From the NCBI GenBank assembly GCA_021821225.1, contig JAKACR010000002.1, forward strand, positions 1 to 61,454: a DNA stretch of 61,454 nt, given 5' to 3'. This stretch comes from Bacillota bacterium. Lineage in GTDB: Bacteria; Bacillota; Bacilli; Alicyclobacillales; SLC66. Made by a program: the position numbers and the translations under genes. Below are positions 1-7,364 of this stretch, in pieces (positions within the stretch are counted from its first letter, which is position 1; each line of letters opens with the position of its first letter). The notes under the pieces were generated by a model that was not told where the DNA came from, ran no database searches, and was given only the letters and a program-made list of their open reading frames with translations.

Positions 1-36
1 GTTGGCGCACCGGCTTCTAGTCAGGGAGGGAACAGT

Positions 37-1515
37 GTGGACAGATTTGACGTGTTTCAGGACATTGCGCAGCGAACTGGCGGTGACATTTACCTCGGTG
101 TCGTGGGGCCGGTGCGGACGGGAAAGTCCACCTTTATCAAAAAGTTTATGGAATTGATCGTGCTTCCGGAAATCCACGACGAGTCGGAACGGGCGCGCAC
201 CGTGGACGAATTGCCGCAAAGCGCCGCCGGACGAACCATCATGACGACCGAACCGAAATTCGTTCCCAACCAGGCCGCACGCATCACCGTCGCGGAAGGA
301 CTGACGATCGACTGCCGCCTGGTCGACTGTGTCGGCTACACGGTCCAGGGAGCGCGCGGATATGAGGACGACAACGGTCCGCGCATGGTGAGCACGCCTT
401 GGTACGACGACCCCATCGCTTTTCAGGAGGCGGCGGAGATCGGCACGCGCAAGGTGATCGCCGATCATTCCACGATCGGTCTGGTCATCACGACCGACGG
501 CAGCGTGGCGGAAATCCCGCGGGAAAACTACATCCACGCGGAGGAACGCGTGGTGTCAGAATTGAAGGAGCTCGGGAAGCCGTTTGTGATGCTCGTGAAT
601 TCCGTCCATCCATACAGTCCTGAAACGCAGGCGCTGCGCGCCGCTCTCATGGACAAATACGACATTCCCGTCGTCGCTCTCTCGTGCGCCACAATGGGAC
701 AGGAAGACGTCATGGTGGTCCTCAAGGAGGCCCTGTACGAGTTCCCCGTGCAGGAGGTCAATGTGAATCTCCCCAGTTGGGTGATGGTCCTCGACCAGGA
801 TCACTGGCTGCGCAGCAGCTACGAGGGCGCCGTCCGCGAGACCATCCAGGATATCCGGCGCCTGCGCGACGTCGACCGTGTCGTCGACCATTTCTCCCAG
901 TTTGAATTCATCTCCAGAGCGGCGCTGGCTGGGGTCGACATGGGAAACGGGATCGCCGACATCGAGTTGGCTGCGCCCGACGAACTGTACGACCGCGTGC
1001 TGACCGAAGTCGTGGGCGTGGAGATTCGCGGCAAGGACCACCTGCTCCAGTTGATGAAGGATCTCACGTACGCGAAGCGCGAGTACGACAAAGTGGCGGA
1101 TGCGTTGCGCATGGTCAAGCTGACGGGGTACGGTATCGCGCCGCCAGTACTCGATGAGATGGCGCTCGACGAACCCGAACTCATCCGGCAGGGGTCGCGT
1201 TTTGGCGTCAGGCTCAAGGCTGTCGCCCCGTCGGTGCACATGATCCGCGTGGACGTCGAGTCCGAATTTGCTCCGATCGTCGGCACCGAGCGGCAGAGCG
1301 AGGAACTGGTGAAATACCTCATGCAGGACTTCGAAGAGGATCCGCAGAAGATCTGGAATTCGGACATCTTCGGCAAGTCCCTCGCCGCCATTGTCCGGGA
1401 GGGCATCTCCGGCAAGCTCGCCATGATGCCTGAAAACGCGCAATACAAGCTGCGCGAAACGCTTCAGCGCATCATCAATGAAGGCAGCGGCGGGCTCATC
1501 GCCATCATTCTCTAG
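37..1515 (+). CDS. spoIVA: Stage IV sporulation protein A (spore coat morphogenetic ATPase)
   Basis: SpoIVA polymerises on the forespore surface using ATP and forms the base of the spore coat. The 492-residue length equals the usual family length. A Walker A motif (GPVRTGKS, residues 24-31) lies in the N-terminal TRAFAC-like ATPase domain, followed by a DCVGY stretch near residue 97. The C-terminus ends GGLIAIIL, typical of the family. The GTG start at 37 is preceded by AGGGAGGG about seven bases upstream. The stop codon TAG at 1513-1515 overlaps the first bases of a dispersed repeat element. In Bacillus, hbs and folE follow; here a repeat and a tRNA gene follow instead. Identification is secure. 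Confidence 0.97.
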   Translation: MDRFDVFQDIAQRTGGDIYLGVVGPVRTGKSTFIKKFMELIVLPEIHDESERARTVDELPQSAAGRTIMTTEPKFVPNQAARITVAEGLTIDCRLVDCVGYTVQGARGYEDDNGPRMVSTPWYDDPIAFQEAAEIGTRKVIADHSTIGLVITTDGSVAEIPRENYIHAEERVVSELKELGKPFVMLVNSVHPYSPETQALRAALMDKYDIPVVALSCATMGQEDVMVVLKEALYEFPVQEVNVNLPSWVMVLDQDHWLRSSYEGAVRETIQDIRRLRDVDRVVDHFSQFEFISRAALAGVDMGNGIADIELAAPDELYDRVLTEVVGVEIRGKDHLLQLMKDLTYAKREYDKVADALRMVKLTGYGIAPPVLDEMALDEPELIRQGSRFGVRLKAVAPSVHMIRVDVESEFAPIVGTERQSEELVKYLMQDFEEDPQKIWNSDIFGKSLAAIVREGISGKLAMMPENAQYKLRETLQRIINEGSGGLIAIIL

Positions 1516-1635
1516 GGGAACTGTGACATTCGATCGGTCCGTTGCAGATCTGTCCATCTATAGCGTTTGACTGAGGCCTCAAACGCTATAGATGTCCGTT
1601 TTGGATTTTGCTCCGGACTTTTTCACAGTTCCCCT
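1514..1635 (+). repeat. Dispersed inverted-repeat element, copy A (intact)
   Basis: A 122-bp segment with perfect 13-bp terminal inverted repeats (AGGGGAACTGTGA at 1514-1526 and its complement at 1623-1635). An inner perfect 16-bp inverted repeat (CATCTATAGCGTTTGA at 1555-1570 and its complement at 1579-1594) surrounds an 8-nt loop. Close relatives sit at 34436-34540 (reverse orientation) and, in degraded form, at 27172-27227 and perhaps 46460-46497. It carries no reading frame, so it is best described as a MITE- or REP-like intergenic element. The inner hairpin could also act in transcription termination downstream of spoIVA. Confidence 0.85.
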
Positions 1636-1659
1636 GGGAACTGCGCCCTCTGGGCCAAC

Positions 1660-1688
1660 TTGCGCTGCAGACCCGTTACTGCTATACT
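1660..1688 (+). promoter_or_regulatory. Sigma-A type promoter for tRNA-Pro
   Basis: -35 TTGCGC (1660-1665), 17-bp spacer, -10 TATACT (1683-1688). The predicted start lies just before the tRNA 5' end. The same TTGCG. -35 form recurs before the tRNA-Gly and ndk genes in this window. Confidence 0.75.
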
Positions 1689-1704
1689 TCAGACCATTGG
1701 ATGA

Positions 1705-1781
1705 CGGGATGTAGCGCAGCCTGGTAGCGCGCTACCTTGGGGAGGTAGAGGTCCCGGGTTCGAATCCCGGCATTCCGACCA
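1705..1781 (+). tRNA. tRNA-Pro (anticodon GGG)
   Basis: A 77-nt cloverleaf. Acceptor stem CGGGATG pairs with CATTCCG, the anticodon arm is CTACC-TTGGGGA-GGTAG giving anticodon GGG, and the T arm contains GGTTCGAATCC. The 3' CCA is encoded (1779-1781). It has its own promoter and terminator. Confidence 0.96.
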
Positions 1782-1784
1782 CAC

Positions 1785-1815
1785 AGTCAGCCCGTGACTC
1801 TGGGCTGACTTTTTG
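1785..1815 (+). terminator. Intrinsic terminator after tRNA-Pro
   Basis: Perfect 9-bp stem AGTCAGCCC (1785-1793) / GGGCTGACT (1802-1810) with an 8-nt loop and a run of T residues at its end. Confidence 0.9.
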
Positions 1816-1837
1816 TATCCATTCAGGTGCGGGAGTG

Positions 1838-2056
1838 ATGGTCGTGGAAGACGACTATGTCGTCATAAAAGCCAAGGCTGGCGGCGTCCAGGTGATCGGG
1901 CTCACAAGAGGGGCGGAGACCCGGTTCAACCACCTTGAGAAGCTCGACAAGGGCGATGTCATGGTGTGCCAGTTCACCGAGTATACATCGGCCATCAAGG
2001 TTCGCGGGTCGGCCCTCGTCTACACGCGCCACGGGATTATTGACACGCAGGACTGA
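1838..2056 (+). CDS. mtrB: Tryptophan RNA-binding attenuation protein (TRAP)
   Basis: TRAP forms an 11-subunit ring that, when loaded with tryptophan, binds G/UAG repeats in trp leader RNA and attenuates transcription. The 72-residue product matches the family along its length: VVIKA near the start, GVQVIGLTRG, a FNHLEKLDKGDV segment and TSAIKVRGSAL. The ATG at 1838 has AGGTG eight bases upstream; GTG at 1835 is an alternative. A trpA gene closes the right end of this window, so the presumed target operon is in the neighbourhood, although its leader lies outside. Confidence 0.95.
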   Translation: MVVEDDYVVIKAKAGGVQVIGLTRGAETRFNHLEKLDKGDVMVCQFTEYTSAIKVRGSALVYTRHGIIDTQD

Positions 2057-2091
2057 ATCCGGAGTCCGCGATGCGGGTCCAGTGAACTGTT

Positions 2092-2113
2092 CGCCGCGGC
2101 GTGCGGCGGTTTA
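2092..2113 (+). terminator. Possible weak terminator after mtrB
   Basis: 6-bp GC stem CGCCGC (2092-2097) / GCGGCG (2103-2108) with a 5-nt loop, followed by GTTTAT. The short T tract makes strong termination doubtful. Confidence 0.4.
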
Positions 2114-2125
2114 TGGTGACTGTGG

Positions 2126-2131
2126 TATAAT
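2126..2131 (+). promoter_or_regulatory. Candidate -10 box for the hepS-menG-hepT unit
   Basis: A consensus TATAAT at 2126-2131 lies shortly upstream of hepS. No good -35 hexamer is seen at 16-18 bp, so an activator or a weak promoter is possible. Confidence 0.45.
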
Positions 2132-2185
2132 GAGACGCACGGTTGGTGCGGTGTGATGAACATGGCGTGGCGGGAGATGGATATA

Positions 2186-3085
2186 GTGACTTCCGGTGTG
2201 GACAACCTCAGCCTTGACCGTCGGCTCCGCCTTGAGGAGGCGCAGTCCTTCGCGGAGCGTTTCATGGCGCATGAGACACTGCTTGAGGTGTCGCTTCCTG
2301 CAAAGGTGTCAAAGTTTCAATTGTTACTTGGCTCCATCATCCTGTTCAAGGGCGGTGTCGCCGGTCTGGCGCGGGACCGCATTCTTGCGGCCATGCTCCT
2401 TGTGTATCACGGTCTCGCATTGCACGAAGATGTTGCGGAGGATTCCGCAAATCAGTCCCGTCGCGGGCGCTTGACCATTCTGGGCGGCGACTACTACAGC
2501 AGTCTCTTTTATCGCCTGCTGGCCGAGGCGGGCAGGGTTGATCTCGTGAGCCGGTTTTCCGAAGCAGTCGTAAAGATCAATATCGCCAAGACATCGCTTC
2601 ATGAATCGCGCGATGACGGCTCCTATCGACCGGAACACTATATCTGCGACGTCATGATCGTGCAGGGAGCGTTGCTCCAGGCGCTGCGGGCGGCGTTTGC
2701 TCCCGACGCGGCGACGGCGGCCTTGTTGGACGCGGCGCTGCGCGCGGGAGTGTACGACGATGAACTGTGCAAACTGAATCGACCCGAGGTTCTCACGCTC
2801 GCCAACGTGTTGCTCGGCGCCGTTGCGACACCGGACGAGCGCCGGCAAATCAACCACGTCGGATCCTTCGTGTCCATCCTCGCGGGCGAGAAGCGAATCG
2901 CTTCCCTGCACGCGAAGTATGGAACTCCAGGGCGTCTGTTTCAGGGCTTTCGCGACGCCGCCGGGCGATTGCAGGCACTGTCCACGGAGATGTTCGGACT
3001 CGACGGGTGGATGCAGCTGTCGGCGCTGTTTGAAACGGCTACGGGTGCGGGTCCTAACCAGGCTCCCGTCGTCGAAGGGAGTTGA
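2186..3085 (+). CDS. hepS: Heptaprenyl diphosphate synthase component I
   Basis: Small, non-catalytic subunit of the two-component enzyme that makes the C35 side chain of menaquinone-7; it pairs with HepT encoded nearby. The protein is about 299 residues and mostly helical, with the HepS-like segments LALHEDVAED and LTILGGDYYSSLFYRLLAEAG. It lacks the two Asp-rich catalytic motifs, as expected. The GTG at 2186 has GGGAG nine bases upstream; ATG 2153 and ATG 2162 are in frame but have poor ribosome sites. Its stop overlaps the next start (TTGA), so translation is probably coupled to menG. Confidence 0.88.
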   Translation: MTSGVDNLSLDRRLRLEEAQSFAERFMAHETLLEVSLPAKVSKFQLLLGSIILFKGGVAGLARDRILAAMLLVYHGLALHEDVAEDSANQSRRGRLTILGGDYYSSLFYRLLAEAGRVDLVSRFSEAVVKINIAKTSLHESRDDGSYRPEHYICDVMIVQGALLQALRAAFAPDAATAALLDAALRAGVYDDELCKLNRPEVLTLANVLLGAVATPDERRQINHVGSFVSILAGEKRIASLHAKYGTPGRLFQGFRDAAGRLQALSTEMFGLDGWMQLSALFETATGAGPNQAPVVEGS

Positions 3086-3834
3086 TCGAATCGATGGCGC
3101 GGCAGCAGCAGCAAGGAACGCACGCCCAGCCGGACTTCGTTCACGACGTGTTCTCGCAAATTGCAAGGCGGTACGACGTGATGAATTCGGTGCTCAGTTT
3201 CAATACGCACAAGCTGTGGCGCCGGTTTGCCATGCAAAAGATGCAGGTCCCGCAAGGCGCGAAGTGTCTCGATGTCGCGACGGGAACGGCCGACTGGGCC
3301 ATCGCGCTGGCGCGCGCAACCGGGCCGGGCGGGCGGATCGTCGGACTCGATTTTTGTCAGGAAATGCTTGACGTCGGCGAAGGGAAGATTTTGCGGCTCG
3401 GGCTTGAGAACAGCATTGAGTTGGTGCACGGCAACGCGATGGCGTTGCCGTTCGCCGACGATTCCTTCGACTTCGCCACGATCGGATTCGGCCTGCGCAA
3501 TGTGCCGGACGTCCAACAGGCGCTCGATGAGATGCGTCGCGTCGTGAAACCGGGCGGCGTGGTGGTTTCGCTGGAATTGTCAAAACCGGCCTGGAAACCG
3601 TTCCGCAGTCTTTATTACGCCTATTTCTATCACATATTGCCTGTTGTAGGTGGTCTTGTGGTGAGGCGCAGCGAACCCTACCGCTGGTTGCCAGAGTCCC
3701 TGATCCCGTTCCCGGACCGTTTCGGACTGTCCCGGATGTTTGTCCACGCGGGGCTCGACCGCGTACAGCACTATGCACTGACGGGGGGCATCTGCGCCCT
3801 CCACATCGGGCGCAAGCCGCAAAGACCAGACTAG
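3082..3834 (+). CDS. menG: Demethylmenaquinone methyltransferase
   Basis: SAM-dependent C-methylation of demethylmenaquinone to menaquinone (UbiE/MenG family). The Rossmann SAM motif is DVATGTADWA near residue 68, the post-I acidic residue is in IVGLDFCQEML, and the family signatures FGLRNVPD and PGGVV are present. Length of about 246-250 residues is normal. The gene lies between both heptaprenyl synthase genes, the standard arrangement. Start is TTG 3082 overlapping the hepS stop, or ATG 3094. Confidence 0.95.
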   Translation: MIESMARQQQQGTHAQPDFVHDVFSQIARRYDVMNSVLSFNTHKLWRRFAMQKMQVPQGAKCLDVATGTADWAIALARATGPGGRIVGLDFCQEMLDVGEGKILRLGLENSIELVHGNAMALPFADDSFDFATIGFGLRNVPDVQQALDEMRRVVKPGGVVVSLELSKPAWKPFRSLYYAYFYHILPVVGGLVVRRSEPYRWLPESLIPFPDRFGLSRMFVHAGLDRVQHYALTGGICALHIGRKPQRPD

Positions 3835-3915
3835 GCCGCAAACGCGTCCGCTGCGCACGGTTGCGACGGGCATCGTCGCCGCTTTCGCGCGGCGGCGCGT
3901 CTGGCGACGACCCTT

Positions 3916-4896
3916 ATGGCGGGTGACCACACTGTGAATGCTTCAGAGATATATCGCGTCCTGAATCCGGATCTCAGACGGGTTGAGGACGCGCTCAGAC
4001 TCCGTCTCGCATGCTCGCAGACCGTCCTGCACGAGGCCGCTACGCAACTTGTGGAAGCCGGTGGCAAACGACTGCGTCCCGTCTTCGTGTTGCTTGCGGG
4101 CTCTTTTGGGGCGCGCCGCGATCAATTGATCACGGTGGCGACCGGACTCGAATTGATTCACATGGCGACACTGGTGCACGATGACGTGATCGACGATTCC
4201 GACACGCGACGGGGAAGCCCGACCGTGCGCAAGGTGTTTGGCGACCGCGTGGCGATGTATGCCGGTGATTACATCTTCGGCCAGGCGCTGCGGACACTGT
4301 CTGAAGTTGACAAACCGGAATTGCACCTTGCGTTCTCCCGGTCGCTTGAACTGCTCTGCCTTGGCGAGATGGAACAGATCCGCGACCTGTTTTCGCTGGA
4401 TCAATCGCTCCGCACATACCTGCGGCGCATCCGGCGCAAGACTGCGTTCCTGATCGAGATGTCGTGCCTCTTGGGTGCGCTCGCGTCAGAGGCGGCCCTC
4501 GACCAGGTCACGGCGCTGCGCCGGTTTGGGTACTTCTCCGGAATGGCCTTCCAGATCAAGGACGACATTCTGGATCTCGTGGCAGATGAGCGCGTGCTTG
4601 GCAAACCCATCGGGGGTGACCTGCGGCAGGGCAACATCACGGCGCCGATCCTGTTCGCCTTGAGAGATCCCGCCGTCGCCGCCGAGCTCCGGGCATTGGT
4701 GCGTCCGGGACTCAGTGCTAGAGACGCAGACCGCGCGGTTCTCCTGGTCCGCCGGAGTGACGGCATCGCCCGGTCGCAGTCCCTGGCGGAGCGCTACCTG
4801 GAGCGCGCACGGGCTGCGCTGGCCGAGCTGCCGGGCATTCCGGCGCGTGACGGCCTGCTCGCGGTCGCGGAGTTTGTCGGATCGCGCAGCCAGTGA
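3916..4896 (+). CDS. hepT: Heptaprenyl diphosphate synthase component II
   Basis: Catalytic trans-prenyltransferase subunit that elongates allylic diphosphate to C35 for menaquinone. It carries both Asp-rich motifs, [12 protein letters not shown] near residue 87 and DDILD near residue 216, plus GGKRLRP near the N-terminus. Length 326 is normal. It follows menG after 82 bases and is probably in the same transcript. Confidence 0.95.
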   Translation: MAGDHTVNASEIYRVLNPDLRRVEDALRLRLACSQTVLHEAATQLVEAGGKRLRPVFVLLAGSFGARRDQLITVATGLELIHMATLVHDDVIDDSDTRRGSPTVRKVFGDRVAMYAGDYIFGQALRTLSEVDKPELHLAFSRSLELLCLGEMEQIRDLFSLDQSLRTYLRRIRRKTAFLIEMSCLLGALASEAALDQVTALRRFGYFSGMAFQIKDDILDLVADERVLGKPIGGDLRQGNITAPILFALRDPAVAAELRALVRPGLSARDADRAVLLVRRSDGIARSQSLAERYLERARAALAELPGIPARDGLLAVAEFVGSRSQ

Positions 4897-4905
4897 ACAG
4901 CGGAT

Positions 4906-4935
4906 TTGCGCTGTCGCGTCCCGGCTTGCTACAAT
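4906..4935 (+). promoter_or_regulatory. Candidate promoter for ndk
   Basis: -35 TTGCGC (4906-4911), 18-bp spacer, -10 TACAAT (4930-4935), starting just after the hepT stop codon. Confidence 0.6.
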
Positions 4936-4978
4936 GATCGGGATCTTGGCCAGAAGACGTGGAAAGTGGGGAAGCACA

Positions 4979-5422
4979 GTGGAGCAGACATTTGTCATGG
5001 TGAAGCCGGACGGGGTGCAGCGCGGGCTGGTGGGAGAGGTCGTCTCCCGTTTTGAACGCAAGGGGCTGAAGCTCGTCGGAGGAAAAATGCTGCAAGTTCC
5101 CCGGTCGCTCGCGGAGCAGCACTACGCCGAGCACAGCGCCCGTCCGTTCTATGGGGAACTGGTTTCGTTCATCACGTCCTCGCCCGTGTTTGCGATGGTA
5201 TGGGAAGGTCCGAACGCGATCGCGACGGCGCGCACCATGATGGGCAAGACCAATCCTGCCGACGCGGCTCCGGGGACGATACGCGGCGACCTTGCGGTGA
5301 GCGTCGGCATGAACCTGATTCACGGAAGCGATTCCCCGGAGAGCGCGGCGCGCGAGATTGCCCTCTGGTTTTCCGCCGATGAACTCACGGCGTACGAACA
5401 GACCGTCGCGCGTTGGATCTAG
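4979..5422 (+). CDS. ndk: Nucleoside diphosphate kinase
   Basis: Transfers the gamma-phosphate from ATP to NDPs through a phosphohistidine. The 147-residue protein shows [13 protein letters not shown] at the start, the NAI.TAR..MG segment, and the catalytic histidine in [12 protein letters not shown]. The reading frame stays open far upstream, but family length and homology place the start at GTG 4979. cheR follows 15 bases later. Confidence 0.96.
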   Translation: MEQTFVMVKPDGVQRGLVGEVVSRFERKGLKLVGGKMLQVPRSLAEQHYAEHSARPFYGELVSFITSSPVFAMVWEGPNAIATARTMMGKTNPADAAPGTIRGDLAVSVGMNLIHGSDSPESAAREIALWFSADELTAYEQTVARWI

Positions 5423-5437
5423 CGCGGGGGAACCTCC

Positions 5438-6235
5438 ATGGTCGATGATTATGACCGCTTCATCGTGGATTTCCGGTCTTCGACTCACATCGACCTGTCG
5501 CTGTACAAGCGCACGCAGATGGAACGCCGCCTGCGCGCCTTGCGCGACCGATACGGGCACGAGACGTTCGCCGCCTATCTGGCGGACGTATTGGACAACC
5601 CGGAGAGACTGCGTGAATTGATTGACCGCGTGACCATCAACGTGAGCGAGTTTTATCGCAACAGCGCCCGCTGGGACTATGTGCAGGAGGTGGCGCCGCA
5701 ACTCTGGCACAGACGCAGGCAGTCCACCCGACCGCGTCCCCTGCGTTGCTGGAGCGCGGCCTGCAGTACGGGAGAGGAACCGTACACGCTTGCACTGGTG
5801 CTGCACAACGTCATTCCCTTGGAGGACATCTCCATTCTCGCGACGGACATCGACGAACGCGCGCTGTCCCGCGCCAGAGAAGGCCGATATTCATCCGATG
5901 CGATCGCCGCCGTCCCGATTGCTGTCAGAGATCGCTTTTTTCACAAGGATCAGGACGGAGGGACGGCGCAAATCTCGGCGCAAATCCGCCGGTCGGTGGA
6001 CTTTCGCAGACACGATCTCCTCCAGGATCCGTACGGTGACGACTACGACCTGATCGTGTGCCGCAATGTGCTGATCTATTTCACGGAGGACGCCAAGGAT
6101 GGCGTCTTCCAGAAGTTCTCCAGAGCGCTGGCTCCGGGAGGCTTGTTGTTTGTAGGAAGCACGGAGTACATCCCGTACCCCGATCGCTTCAGACTGGCAA
6201 CGAAATCACCTTTTTTCTACCAGAAGACGGAATAG
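5438..6235 (+). CDS. cheR: Chemotaxis protein methyltransferase
   Basis: CheR methylates glutamates of chemoreceptors using SAM. The 265-residue protein has the N-terminal helical CheR domain, then a Rossmann domain with CWSAACSTGEEPYTLAL (SAM motif), ILATDIDERALSRAR, DLIVCRNVLIYF and GLLFVGSTEY, all family hallmarks. GGGGGAACCTCC precedes the ATG. Position after ndk is as in Bacillus, where aroF/aroB would follow; here the synteny breaks. Confidence 0.95.
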   Translation: MVDDYDRFIVDFRSSTHIDLSLYKRTQMERRLRALRDRYGHETFAAYLADVLDNPERLRELIDRVTINVSEFYRNSARWDYVQEVAPQLWHRRRQSTRPRPLRCWSAACSTGEEPYTLALVLHNVIPLEDISILATDIDERALSRAREGRYSSDAIAAVPIAVRDRFFHKDQDGGTAQISAQIRRSVDFRRHDLLQDPYGDDYDLIVCRNVLIYFTEDAKDGVFQKFSRALAPGGLLFVGSTEYIPYPDRFRLATKSPFFYQKTE

Positions 6236-6273
6236 GCGTGCGCGAGACAACTGGCCAGCGCGACATGGCCAGG

Positions 6274-6302
6274 TTGCGGCGCCCACCGTTGTGCAGTATA
6301 AT
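6274..6302 (+). promoter_or_regulatory. Promoter for tRNA-Gly
   Basis: -35 TTGCGG (6274-6279), 17-bp spacer, consensus -10 TATAAT (6297-6302), 34 bases before the mature tRNA end. Confidence 0.75.
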
Positions 6303-6336
6303 AGGCTCCGGTGCTTCACGCAGATGAAGTTCACAC

Positions 6337-6408
6337 GCGGACGTAGTTCAATGGTAGAGCGTCAGCTTCCCAAGCTGAAAGTTGCGGGTTCGAGTCCCGT
6401 CGTCCGCT
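6337..6408 (+). tRNA. tRNA-Gly (anticodon CCC)
   Basis: 72-nt cloverleaf without an encoded CCA. Acceptor GCGGACG pairs with CGTCCGC; anticodon arm TCAGC-TTCCCAA-GCTGA gives anticodon CCC; the T arm contains GGTTCGAGTCC. It would depend on a CCA-adding enzyme encoded elsewhere. Confidence 0.94.
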
Positions 6409-6506
6409 TCGCAGGACTTCGTTCCCATGGGCATTCAGAAACATGCGCGCAACTGCCTGGTGACACCGACAGGCGAGAGGACAGGCGCGCGCTTGGTTGT
6501 GAACGA

Positions 6507-6555
6507 TCCTGCATCCGCCGCTTTTGCGCTAGGCCGCAAGAGATCGGATGCAGGA
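6507..6555. repeat. 11-bp inverted repeat downstream of tRNA-Gly
   Basis: TCCTGCATCCG (6507-6517) and its exact complement (6545-6555) flank a GC-rich spacer with a small inner hairpin, followed by CTCTTTAT. It probably ends the tRNA transcript or separates it from the convergent gene. The rest of 6409-6634 shows nothing else recognisable. Confidence 0.5.
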
Positions 6556-6634
6556 CTCTTTATCCGATTGCTTTGGTGTGATTGTGGCGTCGCCCCGTTC
6601 AAGGCTCACCTTGCGCATTGGAACTGGCGGCGAT

Positions 6635-7021
6635 TTACCACAAGAAAGCGAGCGCCAGGATGGCGAAGAAGGGAATCCACCAAAACCACCACCCGCGAGC
6701 CCACCAACCCGCGCCGTAGCCGGGAGGGCCGTAGGCTGGGGGATAGCCGGGAGCACCGAATCCTGGGCGGTAACCGGGACCGCCGGGACCGCCGGGACCA
6801 CCGAATGCCCACTGTGCAAGGACGGCGTCGATTTTCTGCTCGTCGCTGTAGTCCGTCTGCGCGCGAAGGCTTGCAAGCCCGAGCGGCGCATGCGTCCGGG
6901 GGACGCGGATGAGCGCCGCGTCGCCGCGCACTTGCTCAACCACGCCGCGGTGCTGACCGAGCGGCGTCTGGAACCGCACCCATTCGCCCACGTACTGTTG
7001 ACACTGCTGCATGGTGCACAC
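6635..7021 (-). CDS. Small Gly/Pro/Tyr-rich membrane-anchored protein
   Basis: Not recognised as a named family. The roughly 128-residue product has a soluble N-terminal part of about 70 residues (EWVRFQTPLGQHRGVVEQVRGDAALIRVP, resembling a small SH3-like or PRC-like beta domain), a GGPGGPGGPGYRPGFGAPGY low-complexity linker and a C-terminal Trp-rich hydrophobic helix ending in LALAFLW. GGAGG sits seven bases before GTG 7021; ATG 7012 is an alternative. Its neighbour is a YjcZ-like small sporulation-type protein on the same strand, so a spore or envelope role is possible but unproven. Confidence 0.6.
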   Translation of the reverse strand: MCTMQQCQQYVGEWVRFQTPLGQHRGVVEQVRGDAALIRVPRTHAPLGLASLRAQTDYSDEQKIDAVLAQWAFGGPGGPGGPGYRPGFGAPGYPPAYGPPGYGAGWWARGWWFWWIPFFAILALAFLW

Positions 7022-7070
7022 AGAAATTCCTCCCATTGTATAGCGATGGTTTCACACTGGTTCCATGTGA

Positions 7071-7107
7071 AAGAGAGGGGCTGCTCCCACGACGGGCAGT
7101 GCAGCCC
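7071..7107 (-). terminator. Terminator-like hairpin after the YjcZ-like gene
   Basis: On the minus strand GGGCTGC (7107-7101) pairs with GCAGCCC (7084-7078), followed by CTCTCTTT. Confidence 0.5.
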
Positions 7108-7116
7108 ACAGGTCCG

Positions 7117-7233
7117 TCAATACACGGGAACTGTCTTGCAAACTGTTGCGTAGGACGGAATCAGCAGGAAAAACAGGACGAAGATGATCAGGAACACCAC
7201 GGCCCAGCGGGTGTAACCACCAAATGTGCCCAT
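7117..7233 (-). CDS. YjcZ-like small hydrophobic sporulation-type protein (38 aa)
   Basis: Too short for most gene finders but well supported. AAGGAGG stands eight bases before ATG 7233, and the frame encodes MGTFGGYTRWAVVFLIIFVL followed by FFLLIPSYAT and a short tail. A glycine/aromatic N-terminus followed by a single strongly hydrophobic helix is the pattern of the YjcZ family of tiny sporulation-associated membrane proteins. A hairpin follows the stop. Assignment to the family is by pattern only. Confidence 0.65.
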   Translation of the reverse strand: MGTFGGYTRWAVVFLIIFVLFFLLIPSYATVCKTVPVY

Positions 7234-7364
7234 GAACAATGCCTCCTTCTTCCATGTGTCTTATACGATATGGCCGAAACACATCTGTGTTGTGGGTGGA
7301 TCGCCCGCTGCAAGTGTCACCATTTATACGCTATCAGGCGGTGGAGCGAGAAGGGGGGATGCAC

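Noticed and set aside
556..1557. 333-codon minus-strand frame opposite spoIVA
   Set aside because: Antisense to a conserved gene with no start signal or motif.
4715..4978. Long N-terminal extension of the ndk frame
   Set aside because: It overlaps the end of hepT in another frame; NDK proteins are about 147-150 residues and the GTG at 4979 gives that length.
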